Source: Solirubrobacteraceae bacterium (GTDB lineage: Bacteria; Actinomycetota; Thermoleophilia; Solirubrobacterales; Solirubrobacteraceae). Taken from it: a DNA stretch of 34,538 nt. The translations under genes and the position numbers were made by a program. Location of the stretch: positions 1 through 34,538 of the forward strand of contig JADGPN010000013.1 of assembly GCA_017882465.1 (NCBI GenBank), in the 5' to 3' direction. This document shows, piece by piece, positions 23,264-31,990 of the stretch (position 1 is its first letter; each line of letters opens with the position of its first letter). The notes beneath the pieces were generated by a model. The model worked only from the letters and a program-made list of their open reading frames with translations. It was not told the DNA's origin and made no database searches.

Positions 23264-25675
23264 TCACGGCGTCGTGCGGGGCACCAGCGCGGCGACGACG
23301 AACCCCTGCTGATCCTCGTCGACCGGCTTCAGACGGAAGCGCCGGTCGAGCTGGCCCAGGGCCCACTCCGCCTGTGAGGCCCCGGCGCCGATCGGGTGGG
23401 CAATCGGATCGAGCGACGGGTGGGCCCTGAGAGTGGCGATGATCGCCACCGCGGTCCGATCGATCAGCACGTGATCGCCCGGCCGCAGCTCCGCGATCTG
23501 CTGCCCAATCTTGCTCTTCCAGGCCGAGGGCACGAAGCTGTCCATATTCCCGTGCCCGATGAACAGCCGGTTGGCGCGTCCGCCGCGCACCAGCAGCTCA
23601 ATCTGGAGGTCCTGGGCCATCGGCAGCAGGACGACGGCTCGCTTGCCCGGGATGTAGCGGGCCACTAGCCGCGTCCCGTCAGGCGCGCGCGGATCGATCG
23701 GCGGCGGATGCCAGAGGCGCCGCAGAGCAGCTCCCAGACCGCCGCCGGGGCGGGTATGCGCCAGCACCGAGCGTGAGAAGCGCCCGCCCGCGGCCGGCCA
23801 CGCGGCGGCGACCATCACCACGGCCACCGCGAGCCCGAAGGCGAGCGCGCCCGCGCGAGCCGCGCGCGAGACGCCTTGCGGGGCGCGGAGGATCAGGCTC
23901 AGCCAAAGCGTGCCCGCGAGCAGCAGCGGCAGCCCCGTGTAGCACAGCAGATAGGTCGAGGAGCGGTTGTCGGTGTAGCTGAACACGGCGATCGAGTACG
24001 CGGTCATGCCGGTCAGGGCTACCGCGCCGATACGTTCGCGACGGACCACTTCCGGCGCGCGCCGGACGAGCAGCACGATGGCCGCCGCCGACGCCAGGCA
24101 CCCGGCGGCCACGCCCAGGCCCGGGGACCAGCGGTCGAACCCGTAGGTGATCGATCCCTCCTTGCCGCCCAGCAGCAGGGCGTGCAGGTAGGCGAGGTAC
24201 TGCCCCCAATCGGGAAGCTGTCCCGTGCCCAGCAGGATCGCGCCGGCGAAGAGCAGGTGGGCGCATACGCACGCCCCGACCGCGAGCGCGATCTGGCGGC
24301 CCAGCCAGATGCGTCGCCCGCCCGGCGGCGCCAGCCATGCCTCCAGCGCGAGCATGGCCGCGTAGGTGAGGGCCGTGTAGGCGAAGTTCTCCAGCGCCCA
24401 GATGGCGGAGACGCCCAGGACCACGAGCGCCGCTGCGCGGGCCAGCCGCGCCCGCCGCGGCCAGCGCACGCCGGCGACGGTGGCGAGGATCACCGCCATC
24501 GCCAATCCGAAGCGCAGCGGCCCCTGCTCAGGGAGAGCGCCGACCGGGTAGTGGAGGTTGTAGATCAGCGCCAGGACCGCGACCAACAGCGCCGGCACGG
24601 CCAGCCGCCTCGGGGTGCGGGCCAGCCGCAGGACCCCGTACCCGCCGAGGTAGAACAGCGCCGTCAGCAGTGCGTCGAGGAATCCGAAGGTGCCGTAGCC
24701 GATCGGCGCCAGGTGGAACCAGCCGTCCAGGAAGTACAACATCCCCACGCCGTACTGCGACACCGGGCTGCCCACCATCAGCCCGCCGCCGGCGAGCAGC
24801 TGATTCGCCGGCCCGAGGATCCAGTCCTGCTGGAACTGGATGATGCCCGGCTCGAAGAACGCGTTCGGAATCGCGGAGGAGGTTCGGAAGATGACCGTGT
24901 CCGGAATCGCCAGCAGCAGCAGGACGACCACGGCAACATCGATCGCCACGCCGAGCGGACGGCCGAGCCGCGGCACCTGGAGCCGCTCGCGCACCGACAG
25001 CACGACCGCGATCACCACCGCTCCGACGATCAGCGGGACGAAGCTCAGGGACCGCAGGCCGGTGACGGCGAGCACCAGCGCGAACGTGAGCGCGCCGGCG
25101 AGGACAGCCGCTCTGGAGCCGGGGCCCGAGCCGGACAGACTGCGGAGCGCCGGCCAAGCCTGAGGGCGTGCCGCCCGGGCCAGGACCGCTCCGGCCAGCG
25201 CCGACCATGCCACCACGGCGACCAGAACGACGCCCAGCCCGTCCCCCCACGGGAGCCGATGGGACGCGCGCACGAGGAGCAGGGTCGCGGCCAGCGACGC
25301 GGCCAGTCCGCCGGTCAGGGCGGCCAGGGCCGAGCCGTTTGGACCCCGAGCGATGTGGTCGGCCAACCGCGGAACCGCGATCAGCGCCAGCGGCAGAATC
25401 ACGGCAAAGCCCACGATGTACAGCGCTGTCTTGGCGTTCTGGTTCTGCTGGTGGACGACCTGGGCGAAGGACTGCAGGCCGGTCAGGTCCCGCGGCACCG
25501 TCAGCAGAACCAGCGACATCAGGAGCAGGAAGGCGGCGATTGCGATCGTCACCGTCAGCGTGAGTGCCGGCGCGTAACCGGTGCGCCGAGGCTCGCCGGC
25601 CGATTCCGGCCGCGGTTCGCCGACCCCACTCGCCGGCCGCTCGATTTCTGCGCGGGATCCCTTGGACGCGGTCAC
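23264..25675 (-). CDS. large polytopic membrane protein, function unknown (possible GT-C-like)
   Basis: An 803-residue protein with roughly 14-18 predicted hydrophobic helices (for example ALYIVGFAVILPLALIAV, RVWLAVVVLLLLAIP-like segments, and LASAAAIVLLVRR). A charged N-terminal tail of about 30 residues and a C-terminal soluble region of about 190 residues (KRAVVLLPMAQDLQIELL, LRPGDHVLIDRTAVAII) flank the helices. No catalytic motif is recognised with confidence; the fold could be a GT-C or a flippase/polymerase, and FFEPGIIQFQQDW followed by QYGVGMLYFLDGWF look like the extracytoplasmic loop of GT-C proteins. It starts at GTG 25675, seven bases beyond the stop of the ArnT-like gene, with GGAG upstream, so both are one operon. 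Confidence 0.75.
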   Translation of the reverse strand: MTASKGSRAEIERPASGVGEPRPESAGEPRRTGYAPALTLTVTIAIAAFLLLMSLVLLTVPRDLTGLQSFAQVVHQQNQNAKTALYIVGFAVILPLALIAVPRLADHIARGPNGSALAALTGGLAASLAATLLLVRASHRLPWGDGLGVVLVAVVAWSALAGAVLARAARPQAWPALRSLSGSGPGSRAAVLAGALTFALVLAVTGLRSLSFVPLIVGAVVIAVVLSVRERLQVPRLGRPLGVAIDVAVVVLLLLAIPDTVIFRTSSAIPNAFFEPGIIQFQQDWILGPANQLLAGGGLMVGSPVSQYGVGMLYFLDGWFHLAPIGYGTFGFLDALLTALFYLGGYGVLRLARTPRRLAVPALLVAVLALIYNLHYPVGALPEQGPLRFGLAMAVILATVAGVRWPRRARLARAAALVVLGVSAIWALENFAYTALTYAAMLALEAWLAPPGGRRIWLGRQIALAVGACVCAHLLFAGAILLGTGQLPDWGQYLAYLHALLLGGKEGSITYGFDRWSPGLGVAAGCLASAAAIVLLVRRAPEVVRRERIGAVALTGMTAYSIAVFSYTDNRSSTYLLCYTGLPLLLAGTLWLSLILRAPQGVSRAARAGALAFGLAVAVVMVAAAWPAAGGRFSRSVLAHTRPGGGLGAALRRLWHPPPIDPRAPDGTRLVARYIPGKRAVVLLPMAQDLQIELLVRGGRANRLFIGHGNMDSFVPSAWKSKIGQQIAELRPGDHVLIDRTAVAIIATLRAHPSLDPIAHPIGAGASQAEWALGQLDRRFRLKPVDEDQQGFVVAALVPRTTP

Positions 25676-25682
25676 CGCTGTC

Positions 25683-27305
25683 TCATCTCCCTGTCTGACT
25701 CCGTGGATCCCACACGTCGATGGTCAGCCCGACGAACTGGGGATACACGCGCGTCTGCACCAGTTGATAGCGGGACGGGAACGGAATGAGCGGCGCTCTG
25801 GCCTGTCCCACGGGCGTGTCCTCGACGACGATCACGCGGCCTCCGGGGGCGGCGGCGATCGCGCGTGCCGTGGCCGTCGCGCTCGACGGGATCGGGTCGA
25901 GGAAGCCGAAGGGGTGATCGCGCTCATCCGGGGCCCCGGCGCGGAACACCTTGACGGGAGCGTGCAGGACGAGGTCAAGCCCCGTCAGTGGTCCCGGGCT
26001 CAGTACCCCGGTCCCGTCGATCACGACGTCCCCCGGGCGCGCGTGCCGGGCGATGAAGTCCGCGGCGGCGCGGAAGTCCGTGCGCTCGAAATGGACGGTG
26101 AGCAGCTTTGAAGCCCCGAGTGCGAGCGCCACGATCGCCAGTCCCGCCGCCACCAGGCGCAGCCGCGAGCCGGCCGCGGTGATCAGGACCGAGCACGACA
26201 GCGAGAGGGCGGGCCAGGAGGCGGCGAGATTGCGCACACCGAACAGGTGAGTGCTGACCGCGCTGACCACAGCCTCGCCGATGGGCACCGACATGGCGAG
26301 TCCGAACACCAGCAGGACCCGCCGGTCGAACTGCCCCAGCCACTCCTTGGCGCCGAGCCTGCGGATCCCGGCGGCGATCCCCGCTACGACGATGATCGCC
26401 GCCAATCCGAGCAGCACCAGCGCCGGCTTGCCGGGGAGGCGGCTCAGACCGCCGGCCTCGACGTAGGGAAACCCGATCGCCCAGTGCGTCAGGGAGAGTT
26501 GCACGTCGTGCACGGTGAACGGTGACAGGGCCGACAGGATCTGGGTGGTGGGCGACTTCAAGTCGTTGATCAGCCCGGGGACCCACGGCAGGACCCCGGC
26601 TGCCGCTGCGAGGTTGGCCAGCAGCGCCGGACGGCGTGCCGCGGGATGGACCCAGAGCAGCCACACCAGCTGCGCCAGGAGCACGAAGGCGGAGGTGTAG
26701 TGGGTGTAGAAGGCGCCGCAGGAACAGACCGCGTACACGACCCACCAGCGCGTACGGCGGGTATCGAGCGCGAGCAGCATCGCCAGCATCGCCAGCGTCG
26801 TCAGCAGCATCATCACCGCGTAGCTGCGCGCCTCGGCCGAGTAATCGATCATGAACGGCGAGAGGGTGGTCAACGCGGCGGCCAGCAGCGCGGCGGGCCG
26901 GCCGACCGTGCGCAGCCCGAGCAGGTAGATCACCGGGATCGTCAGCGTGCCGGCCACCAGCGACGGCGCCCGCAGCAGCTCGGGGCTGTGCGAGATCTGC
27001 GCCGTCAACCAGGACAGGAGGAAGATCATCGGCGGAGTGATCTCGGCGTGCGGGATGTGACTGGTGCCGTACATCAGCGAGATCACGCCGCTGAAGCTGT
27101 GCGTAGCGACGATCCAGTACGTGGACAGCTCGTCGGCGAAAAGCGACTGGTGAGCCACGATCAGCCGGACCACCAAGCCGGCCACCATCAAGAGCGCAAT
27201 CACCAGGGCGGGCAACGTGACGCGAGCGCGAAGCGTCCGTCCCGCCGGCGCCGTAAGGCCCACGGGCGCCGCCGCTGGCACCTCGGCGAGCTCGCGACCG
27301 ATCAT
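25683..27305 (-). CDS. ArnT/PMT-type GT-C glycosyltransferase
   Basis: A 540-residue integral membrane enzyme. Seen: the first-loop acidic motif HQSLFADELSTYW (Asp-Glu of GT-C enzymes), SPFMIDYSAEARSYAVMML (the SAEAR block of the PMT_2/ArnT group), many hydrophobic helices, and a C-terminal soluble domain from about residue 420 (FRAAADFIARHARPGDVVI, GRVIVVEDTPVGQ). Family knowledge: polyprenyl-phosphate-sugar-dependent transfer on the outer face of the membrane. The ATG at 27305 is chosen because a TACAGT lies nine bases upstream and the family hydrophobic helix begins about 30 residues later; the open frame upstream to 27719 is antisense to the ABC gene. It diverges from wzt by 61 bases. Confidence 0.85.
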   Translation of the reverse strand: MIGRELAEVPAAAPVGLTAPAGRTLRARVTLPALVIALLMVAGLVVRLIVAHQSLFADELSTYWIVATHSFSGVISLMYGTSHIPHAEITPPMIFLLSWLTAQISHSPELLRAPSLVAGTLTIPVIYLLGLRTVGRPAALLAAALTTLSPFMIDYSAEARSYAVMMLLTTLAMLAMLLALDTRRTRWWVVYAVCSCGAFYTHYTSAFVLLAQLVWLLWVHPAARRPALLANLAAAAGVLPWVPGLINDLKSPTTQILSALSPFTVHDVQLSLTHWAIGFPYVEAGGLSRLPGKPALVLLGLAAIIVVAGIAAGIRRLGAKEWLGQFDRRVLLVFGLAMSVPIGEAVVSAVSTHLFGVRNLAASWPALSLSCSVLITAAGSRLRLVAAGLAIVALALGASKLLTVHFERTDFRAAADFIARHARPGDVVIDGTGVLSPGPLTGLDLVLHAPVKVFRAGAPDERDHPFGFLDPIPSSATATARAIAAAPGGRVIVVEDTPVGQARAPLIPFPSRYQLVQTRVYPQFVGLTIDVWDPRSQTGR

Positions 27306-27314
27306 CCTCGCGGC

Positions 27315-27320
27315 ACTGTA
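27315..27320 (-). promoter_or_regulatory. -10-like TACAGT, leaderless spacing to 27305
   Basis: TACAGT on the minus strand ends nine bases before the ATG start of the ArnT-like gene. It shares the 61-bp divergent gap with the ABC-transporter gene, whose own box is at 27355-27360. Confidence 0.45.
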
Positions 27321-27354
27321 TCGGCACTGCCCGCTCGGTTCCCGCGCGAGCCGG

Positions 27355-27360
27355 TAGCCT
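27355..27360 (+). promoter_or_regulatory. -10-like TAGCCT, leaderless spacing to 27367
   Basis: TAGCCT ends six bases before the ATG at 27367, which fits a leaderless mRNA. The GAGGGG that follows it is a weak match to a ribosome site but sits too close to the start to act in one. Confidence 0.45.
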
Positions 27361-27366
27361 GAGGGG

Positions 27367-28713
27367 ATGCTCGCCAGGAGTGAAAAGCGTCCGGGCGGCA
27401 CGGCTCCGACCTCGGGGTCCTGGAGCGAGGAGACCGACGGGGGCGTCGCGACGATCGGAGTGTCTCGGGGCACCAGGGCGGGGGCGGGAGCCGGGCCCGT
27501 CGTGATCGAGGCTCGAGGCGTGGCCAAGTCGTTCCGGATTCCCGAATACCGCGTGGACACGCTCAAGGAGCGCGTCAGCCATCCGTTCAGGCGCTCCGAG
27601 TACCGCGAGCTGTGCGCGCTGCAGAACATCTCGTTCGACGTGCACCAGGGTGAGTTCTTCGGCATCGTTGGGCGCAACGGGTCGGGGAAGAGCACCCTGC
27701 TGAAGATCCTCGCCAGCATCTACCGCCCGGATGCCGGCAAGGTCCGGATGGCCGGCAGGGTGGCTCCCTTCATCGAGCTCGGGGTGGGCTTCAACCCGGA
27801 GATGACCGCGCGCGAGAACGTCGTGCTCAACGGTGTCCTATTCGGCCTCAGCCGCCGCGACGCGCAGAGCCGGCTCGACGCGGTGCTCGACTTCGCCGAG
27901 CTCCGGGACTTCGTCGACCTGAAGATCAAGAACTACTCGTCCGGGATGATGGTGCGGCTCGCCTTCGCGATCATGGTCCAGGCCGACGCCGACATCATGC
28001 TGATCGATGAGGTGTTGGCGGTCGGCGATGCCGCCTTCGCTCAGAAGTGCATGGATGTGTTCCACGAGCGCCGCGAGGCGGGCAAGACGATCGTGCTGGT
28101 GACCCACGACATGGCGACCGTGCAATCGCTGTGCCATCGGGCGATGGTCATTCACGACGGGGAGCTGGAGTACATCGGCGATCCCGAGGATGCGGCCCTG
28201 CACTACTACCGGCTCAACTTCGCCCACGAGCCCGCCGCCGACGGCGACGGCGTGATGGCTCCGGACAACGACTCCGTGGCGGTGGAGATCAACGGCCGCG
28301 CCGTGCAGGCGCGGCTGCTCGACGAAGCGGGCCGACCGATCGCCAATGTCGAGCAGGGCGTGCCGCTCGTCCTCGACGTGGTGATCGAGGCGGCCCGCGA
28401 GCTGGAGAAGCCGGTCTTCGTCGTGCACGTGCTCAACGACGACCACGTGGTGGTGTTCGGATTCACGCGGCGGCTCGACGAGCTGGTCGCACAGGGACAG
28501 CGTGTGCGGCTGGCCGGCGAGATCGAGAACAGGCTGGTTCCGGGCCGATACGCGATCGACTGCTGGATCCGCCGGGATCGCGGCTTCGGTGACATGAGGG
28601 TCCAGGGGCTGCGCCTGATCCACTTCGGCGTCTACGGCACCGCGCCGCGTCACGGGATCGTCTCGCTGCGCACCAACGTCGAGCCGGCGCTCGAGCCGGC
28701 GCCGGACGAGTGA
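27367..28713 (+). CDS. wzt: ABC transporter ATP-binding protein, Wzt-type polysaccharide exporter
   Basis: A 448-residue protein. Seen: a 45-residue flexible N-terminus, then GVAKSFRIPEYRVDTLKE, Walker A GIVGRNGSGKST at about 99-110, the signature KNYSSGMMVRLAF near 189-200, Walker B ADADIMLIDEVLAVGD near 206-221, and the H-loop LVTHDMATVQS. This is followed by a C-terminal domain of about 150 residues (AVEINGRAVQARLLDE, GRYAIDCWIRRDRGFG) of the Wzt_C type, which in O-antigen and teichoic-acid exporters binds the modified chain end. It pairs with the permease gene, overlapping it by four bases. Together they export lipid-linked glycan across the membrane. The gene has a leaderless-type promoter box. 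Confidence 0.93.
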   Translation: MLARSEKRPGGTAPTSGSWSEETDGGVATIGVSRGTRAGAGAGPVVIEARGVAKSFRIPEYRVDTLKERVSHPFRRSEYRELCALQNISFDVHQGEFFGIVGRNGSGKSTLLKILASIYRPDAGKVRMAGRVAPFIELGVGFNPEMTARENVVLNGVLFGLSRRDAQSRLDAVLDFAELRDFVDLKIKNYSSGMMVRLAFAIMVQADADIMLIDEVLAVGDAAFAQKCMDVFHERREAGKTIVLVTHDMATVQSLCHRAMVIHDGELEYIGDPEDAALHYYRLNFAHEPAADGDGVMAPDNDSVAVEINGRAVQARLLDEAGRPIANVEQGVPLVLDVVIEAARELEKPVFVVHVLNDDHVVVFGFTRRLDELVAQGQRVRLAGEIENRLVPGRYAIDCWIRRDRGFGDMRVQGLRLIHFGVYGTAPRHGIVSLRTNVEPALEPAPDE

Positions 28714-29561
28714 GCACCGTCGAGGGCGATCTGACGTTGCGCGAGGTGCCGGGCCCCTCGGCGCTAGGCGGGGGCTGGAAGCGCTCGATGGAGCTCCTGT
28801 ACCTGCTCGCGCTGACCGACTTCAAGAAGACCTACTTCAACACTGCGCTCGGGTACGCCTGGTCCCTGGCCCGCCCGCTGATGCTGTTCGGCGTCCTGGT
28901 CACGGTCTTCACCCAGATCTTCCATCTCGGGAAGGTGCCCCACTATCCGGTCCTGCTGCTGATGAACATCGTCCTGTTCGGCTTCTTCCAGGAGGCGACG
29001 CTGATCGCTGTCGGGTCGGTGGTCGGGCAGGAGGCGATCGTGCGCAAGACTCAGTTCCCCCGGCTCGTCATCCCGCTCGCCGTGGTCCTGACCGCCCTCT
29101 TCAACCTGGTGCTGAACCTGGTCGTGGTGGCGATCTTCATCATCGCCTCGGGGGTCACCCCGATGTGGACGTGGCTGCTGTTCCCGGTGGTCCTGGCCCT
29201 GCTGATCGGGATCACAACCGCGGTCGCGATGATCGTCTCCTCGCTGTACCCGCGCTTTCGCGACATCGCGATCATGTGGACCGTGTTCTCGACCGTCCTC
29301 TTCTACGCCACGCCGATCCTGTACACGGTCGGTAACCTCGTGGGGCATCCGACGCTGCGCCACATCATCCTGCTCAACCCGCTGGCGCCCATCTTCGAGC
29401 TGGCGCGCAAGTGGATCATCTCGCCCCGCGCGCCGTCGCCTGCGGTCGCCGCCGGTGGGTACGTCCAGCTGCTCGCCCCGATCGCGATCTACGTCGGCGT
29501 CTGCGTCCTGGCCGTCTGGATCTTCAATCGTGAGGCGCCGCGAATCGCGGAAGAGCTGTGA
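28710..29561 (+). CDS. wzm: ABC-2 type permease, Wzm-type polysaccharide exporter
   Basis: A 283-residue membrane protein with six hydrophobic helices in the ABC-2 pattern: LARPLMLFGVLVTVFTQIF, VLLLMNIVLFGFFQEA, LFNLVLNLVVVAIFIIASG, WLLFPVVLALLIGITTAVAM, WTVFSTVLFYATPILYTVG and LLAPIAIYVGVCVLAVWIF. The N-terminal cytoplasmic part with the coupling helix (LTDFKKTYFNTALGYAWS) is typical. The GTG at 28710 overlaps the wzt stop (GTGA), giving tight coupling. It exports the glycan with the Wzt ATPase and has the usual length for the family. Confidence 0.93.
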   Translation: MSTVEGDLTLREVPGPSALGGGWKRSMELLYLLALTDFKKTYFNTALGYAWSLARPLMLFGVLVTVFTQIFHLGKVPHYPVLLLMNIVLFGFFQEATLIAVGSVVGQEAIVRKTQFPRLVIPLAVVLTALFNLVLNLVVVAIFIIASGVTPMWTWLLFPVVLALLIGITTAVAMIVSSLYPRFRDIAIMWTVFSTVLFYATPILYTVGNLVGHPTLRHIILLNPLAPIFELARKWIISPRAPSPAVAAGGYVQLLAPIAIYVGVCVLAVWIFNREAPRIAEEL

Positions 29562-29585
29562 ACGGGCTCGACCACAGCGCAACGG

Positions 29586-29591
29586 TAAACT
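29586..29591 (+). promoter_or_regulatory. -10-like TAAACT upstream of the methyltransferase gene
   Basis: TAAACT lies four bases before the GTG at 29596 and ten bases before the in-frame GTG at 29602. The spacing suits 29602 better as a leaderless start. It lies just after the wzm stop codon. Confidence 0.35.
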
Positions 29592-29595
29592 GCGC

Positions 29596-30597
29596 GTGAG
29601 CGTGGAGGGAACCCGCATCGACTTCGACCCGTACGTGAACGACCCACTGCGCTGGGGGGCGTCGATGGCGCACCACGCCGAGGTCATGATCCCCTGCCTG
29701 GAGGCTGTGGGGGCGCGCTCGGTCGTCGAGGTGGGGGCGTACGCGGGGGACCTGACGCGCGTGCTGGTCGAGTGGGCGGCTCATGCCGGCGCTCGGGTGG
29801 CGGCGATCGACCCCTCTCCGCAGGAGGGACTGGTGGCGCTGGCGGCCGAGAACGCCGAGCTCGTGCTGATCCGTGAGACGAGCCTCGACGGGCTGCCGAA
29901 GATCGAGCTGCCCGACGTGCTGATCATCGACGGGGATCACAACTACTACACGGTGGCCGAGGAGCTGCGCCTGATCGCCAGGCGCGCGAGCGGTGCCAAC
30001 CTGCCGCTGCTGCTCTTCCATGACGTCTGCTGGCCGCATGGCCGCCGCGACGACTACTTCGACCCGGACCAGATCCCGGCCGAGTATCGCCAGCCGATCG
30101 CCGGGGAGCGTGCCGGCATCTTCCCCGGCAACTCGGGCGTGTGCCCGGACGGGCTTCCGTACCCGCGTTCGGCCGCGCGCGAGGGTGGCGCGCGCAACGG
30201 CGTGCTCGCGGCGGTGGAGGATTTCGTCGCCGAGTGCGACGCGCTCAGGCTCGTGGTCGTGCCGGCCTTCTTCGGCTTCGGCGCGGTCTGGCACCGGGAC
30301 GCACCATGGGCTGACCACGTGGCGCGCGTCCTCGATCCGTGGGACCGCAACTCGCTGCTGGCACGCCTGGAGGAGAACCGCATCCATCACATCGCCCAGG
30401 AGCATGCACTGCGGGTGGAGCTATGGGATGCCCGTGAGCGCCAAGCGCGTCTGGAGGCCCTGCTGGGGCGGATGCTCGACTCCAGCGCCGTCGCCGTCGC
30501 CGAGCAGCTGTCCTGGCTGCGCGTGAAGGCCGGAGTCGCGACCGAGCAGTCGATGATCTCCAAGCAGGAGATCCGCCGGGCGCTCAACGAGCGCTAG
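29596..30597 (+). CDS. SAM-dependent methyltransferase-like protein with C-terminal helical tail
   Basis: A protein of about 333 residues. Seen: ARSVVEVGAYAGDLTRVL (SAM-binding motif I with E-V-G-A-Y-A-G), ARVAAIDPSPQEGLVAL, PDVLIIDGDHNYYTVAEEL (Methyltransf_24-like catalytic or metal-binding block), LPLLLFHDVCWPHGRRD and FGFGAVWHRDAPW. The last 90 residues are rich in charged helices and may form a coiled coil. This matches class I methyltransferases of the Methyltransf_24 group, which often modify sugars or sugar-linked carriers. The start is GTG 29596 or GTG 29602; the second fits the TAAACT box. It converges with the acyltransferase gene at 30671 across a 73-bp gap. Confidence 0.78.
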   Translation: MSVEGTRIDFDPYVNDPLRWGASMAHHAEVMIPCLEAVGARSVVEVGAYAGDLTRVLVEWAAHAGARVAAIDPSPQEGLVALAAENAELVLIRETSLDGLPKIELPDVLIIDGDHNYYTVAEELRLIARRASGANLPLLLFHDVCWPHGRRDDYFDPDQIPAEYRQPIAGERAGIFPGNSGVCPDGLPYPRSAAREGGARNGVLAAVEDFVAECDALRLVVVPAFFGFGAVWHRDAPWADHVARVLDPWDRNSLLARLEENRIHHIAQEHALRVELWDARERQARLEALLGRMLDSSAVAVAEQLSWLRVKAGVATEQSMISKQEIRRALNER

Positions 30598-30607
30598 CGT
30601 CGGCGCA

Positions 30608-30650
30608 CAAGTGTCGTGAGTTGGTGGTCCGGGGGCCACTCGAATGCCGA
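30608..30650. terminator. possible weak hairpin in a convergent gap
   Basis: The 73 bases between the two convergent genes contain GTGGTCC and, three bases later, GGGCCAC (about 30625-30640), which can form a short hairpin with G-U pairing. There is no T-run. The call is weak. Confidence 0.2.
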
Positions 30651-30670
30651 CGGATTTCCGACCCCCGGCA

Positions 30671-31990
30671 CTAGTCGAGCCGCCACCAGGTGGCGATCGG
30701 CAGTCGCCGGAGGCGCATCATCGGCCGTTCGACGAGGTAGTAGCTGGCCGCGGCGCAGGCCAACGACAGCGCCGCCGAGACGATGAGCACGAACGCGTAG
30801 CCGTGGGGCGGGTTGCCGTTCCTGATGCTCTTGGCCAGTTGCGCGATCACGATCGTGTGGTATAGGTAGAACGAGTAGGAGACGAGTCCCACCCACGCCA
30901 GCCCCCGCAGCCGCAGCACGCGTCGCGGCACTCCGCCCTCGGTGTCTCCGAACACGCCAGGCAAGAGGACGAATAGGGCGACCACGCCGTACAGCAGATG
31001 CGTGGCCAGCTTGGTCGGCACCGATTGGCTCGAGCGCGAAACCTCGTACAGCAAGGACCAGCTGCCGACCGCAATGACCCACAGCAAGGCCGGATGCTCT
31101 CTCACCAGCCGAGTGGGGGTCGACAGCGGCCGGTCTCCATCGGTGACGCTGGCGATCGCGAGGCCCATCCCGAGTGCGAACCAGCAGAAGGTCCCGGCCA
31201 GGGTTGAGACGGTCGCGTAGTCGGAAAAGGCGCTGAAGTGCGTCCGGAAGGCGAGCGAGGCGAGCGACAACACCACGAGCAGCGCGACATCACCCCGCAC
31301 CGACTCGCGGGCTCGCGCCAGCTGCGCCGCCGCGAAGGCGAACGCCGGGAGCGCCGCGTAGAAGGTGACCTCGATGCACAGGGTCCAGGCGACGCCGATC
31401 CCATGGCCGATCGTGCCCAGGCAGTAGATCTGAGCGAAGCCGTAGAAGATCCACCAGTTGTGCGCGGTGACGCCGCTGACGAAGCCGAACACGATGAACA
31501 GCGTCAGCGCGACCCAATAGGCGGGGACGATCCGTAACGCCCGGCGCCGGTAGAAATCGCGCAGCCGCAGCGTGCGTCCAGAACGTCGCGCGGCCAGGAA
31601 CGGCCGGAAGAGCAGGAAGCCGGAGGTCAGGAAGAAGATCGCGACTCCCTGGTCGGCGAGCTGCGCCGCGGCCAGGAACAGCATGGGATGCTGGGGGTAC
31701 GAGTAGGTGCCGGTGACCGTATGGCCCAGGAACACCAGCAGCGCGGCGATCGCGCGCAGCGAATCGAACAGCGGGAAGCGGGGGTTACCGGGCGGCGGCG
31801 TGAGGTTGGGCGCGACCTCCGCGACATCATCGGCTCGCGTCAGCGTGAGCTCACCTGGGCCCCGAGCAGTTCTCGCCTGCCGACCTCGTTCGCCGCCACT
31901 TGTTGATTCTGCGCAGCGGCGTCGTGATCCGCCACGACATCGTCTCGGTCGCCTGCTGCAGCGAGCGCTCCAGTTCCTGGAGGCGCGCAT
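30671..31990 (-). CDS. membrane acyltransferase 3 (OafA/YrhL type)
   Basis: The recognisable protein (about 375 residues) begins near 31800 with PRFPLFDSLRAIAALLVFLGH, the first helix with the catalytic His of the acyltransferase 3 family. It continues with SGFLLFRPFLAARRSG, DFYRRRALRIVPAYW (the conserved R-R-x-x-R-I-x-P-A-Y-W), GVAWTLCIEVTFYAALP and the last helix of SYSFYLYHTIVIAQL. About ten hydrophobic helices are visible. These enzymes O-acylate polysaccharides. No ATG, GTG or TTG lies between the family start and an ATG at 31990. Starting there would overlap the preceding gene by 140 bases and add 60 Arg/Ser-rich residues unlike the family. A CTG near 31840 or a lost start is also possible, so the start is unsettled. 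Confidence 0.72.
   Translation of the reverse strand: MRASRNWSARCSRRPRRCRGGSRRRCAESTSGGERGRQARTARGPGELTLTRADDVAEVAPNLTPPPGNPRFPLFDSLRAIAALLVFLGHTVTGTYSYPQHPMLFLAAAQLADQGVAIFFLTSGFLLFRPFLAARRSGRTLRLRDFYRRRALRIVPAYWVALTLFIVFGFVSGVTAHNWWIFYGFAQIYCLGTIGHGIGVAWTLCIEVTFYAALPAFAFAAAQLARARESVRGDVALLVVLSLASLAFRTHFSAFSDYATVSTLAGTFCWFALGMGLAIASVTDGDRPLSTPTRLVREHPALLWVIAVGSWSLLYEVSRSSQSVPTKLATHLLYGVVALFVLLPGVFGDTEGGVPRRVLRLRGLAWVGLVSYSFYLYHTIVIAQLAKSIRNGNPPHGYAFVLIVSAALSLACAAASYYLVERPMMRLRRLPIATWWRLD

Noticed and set aside
23876-25789. A 637-residue plus-strand open frame over the 803-residue membrane protein gene
   Set aside because: Low-complexity Arg/Gln/Gly/Asp sequence with no domain, opposite a gene full of hydrophobic helices.
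27306-27719. Upstream extension of the ArnT-like gene
   Set aside because: It runs antisense into the ABC ATPase gene; the ATG at 27305 has a promoter box nine bases before it.
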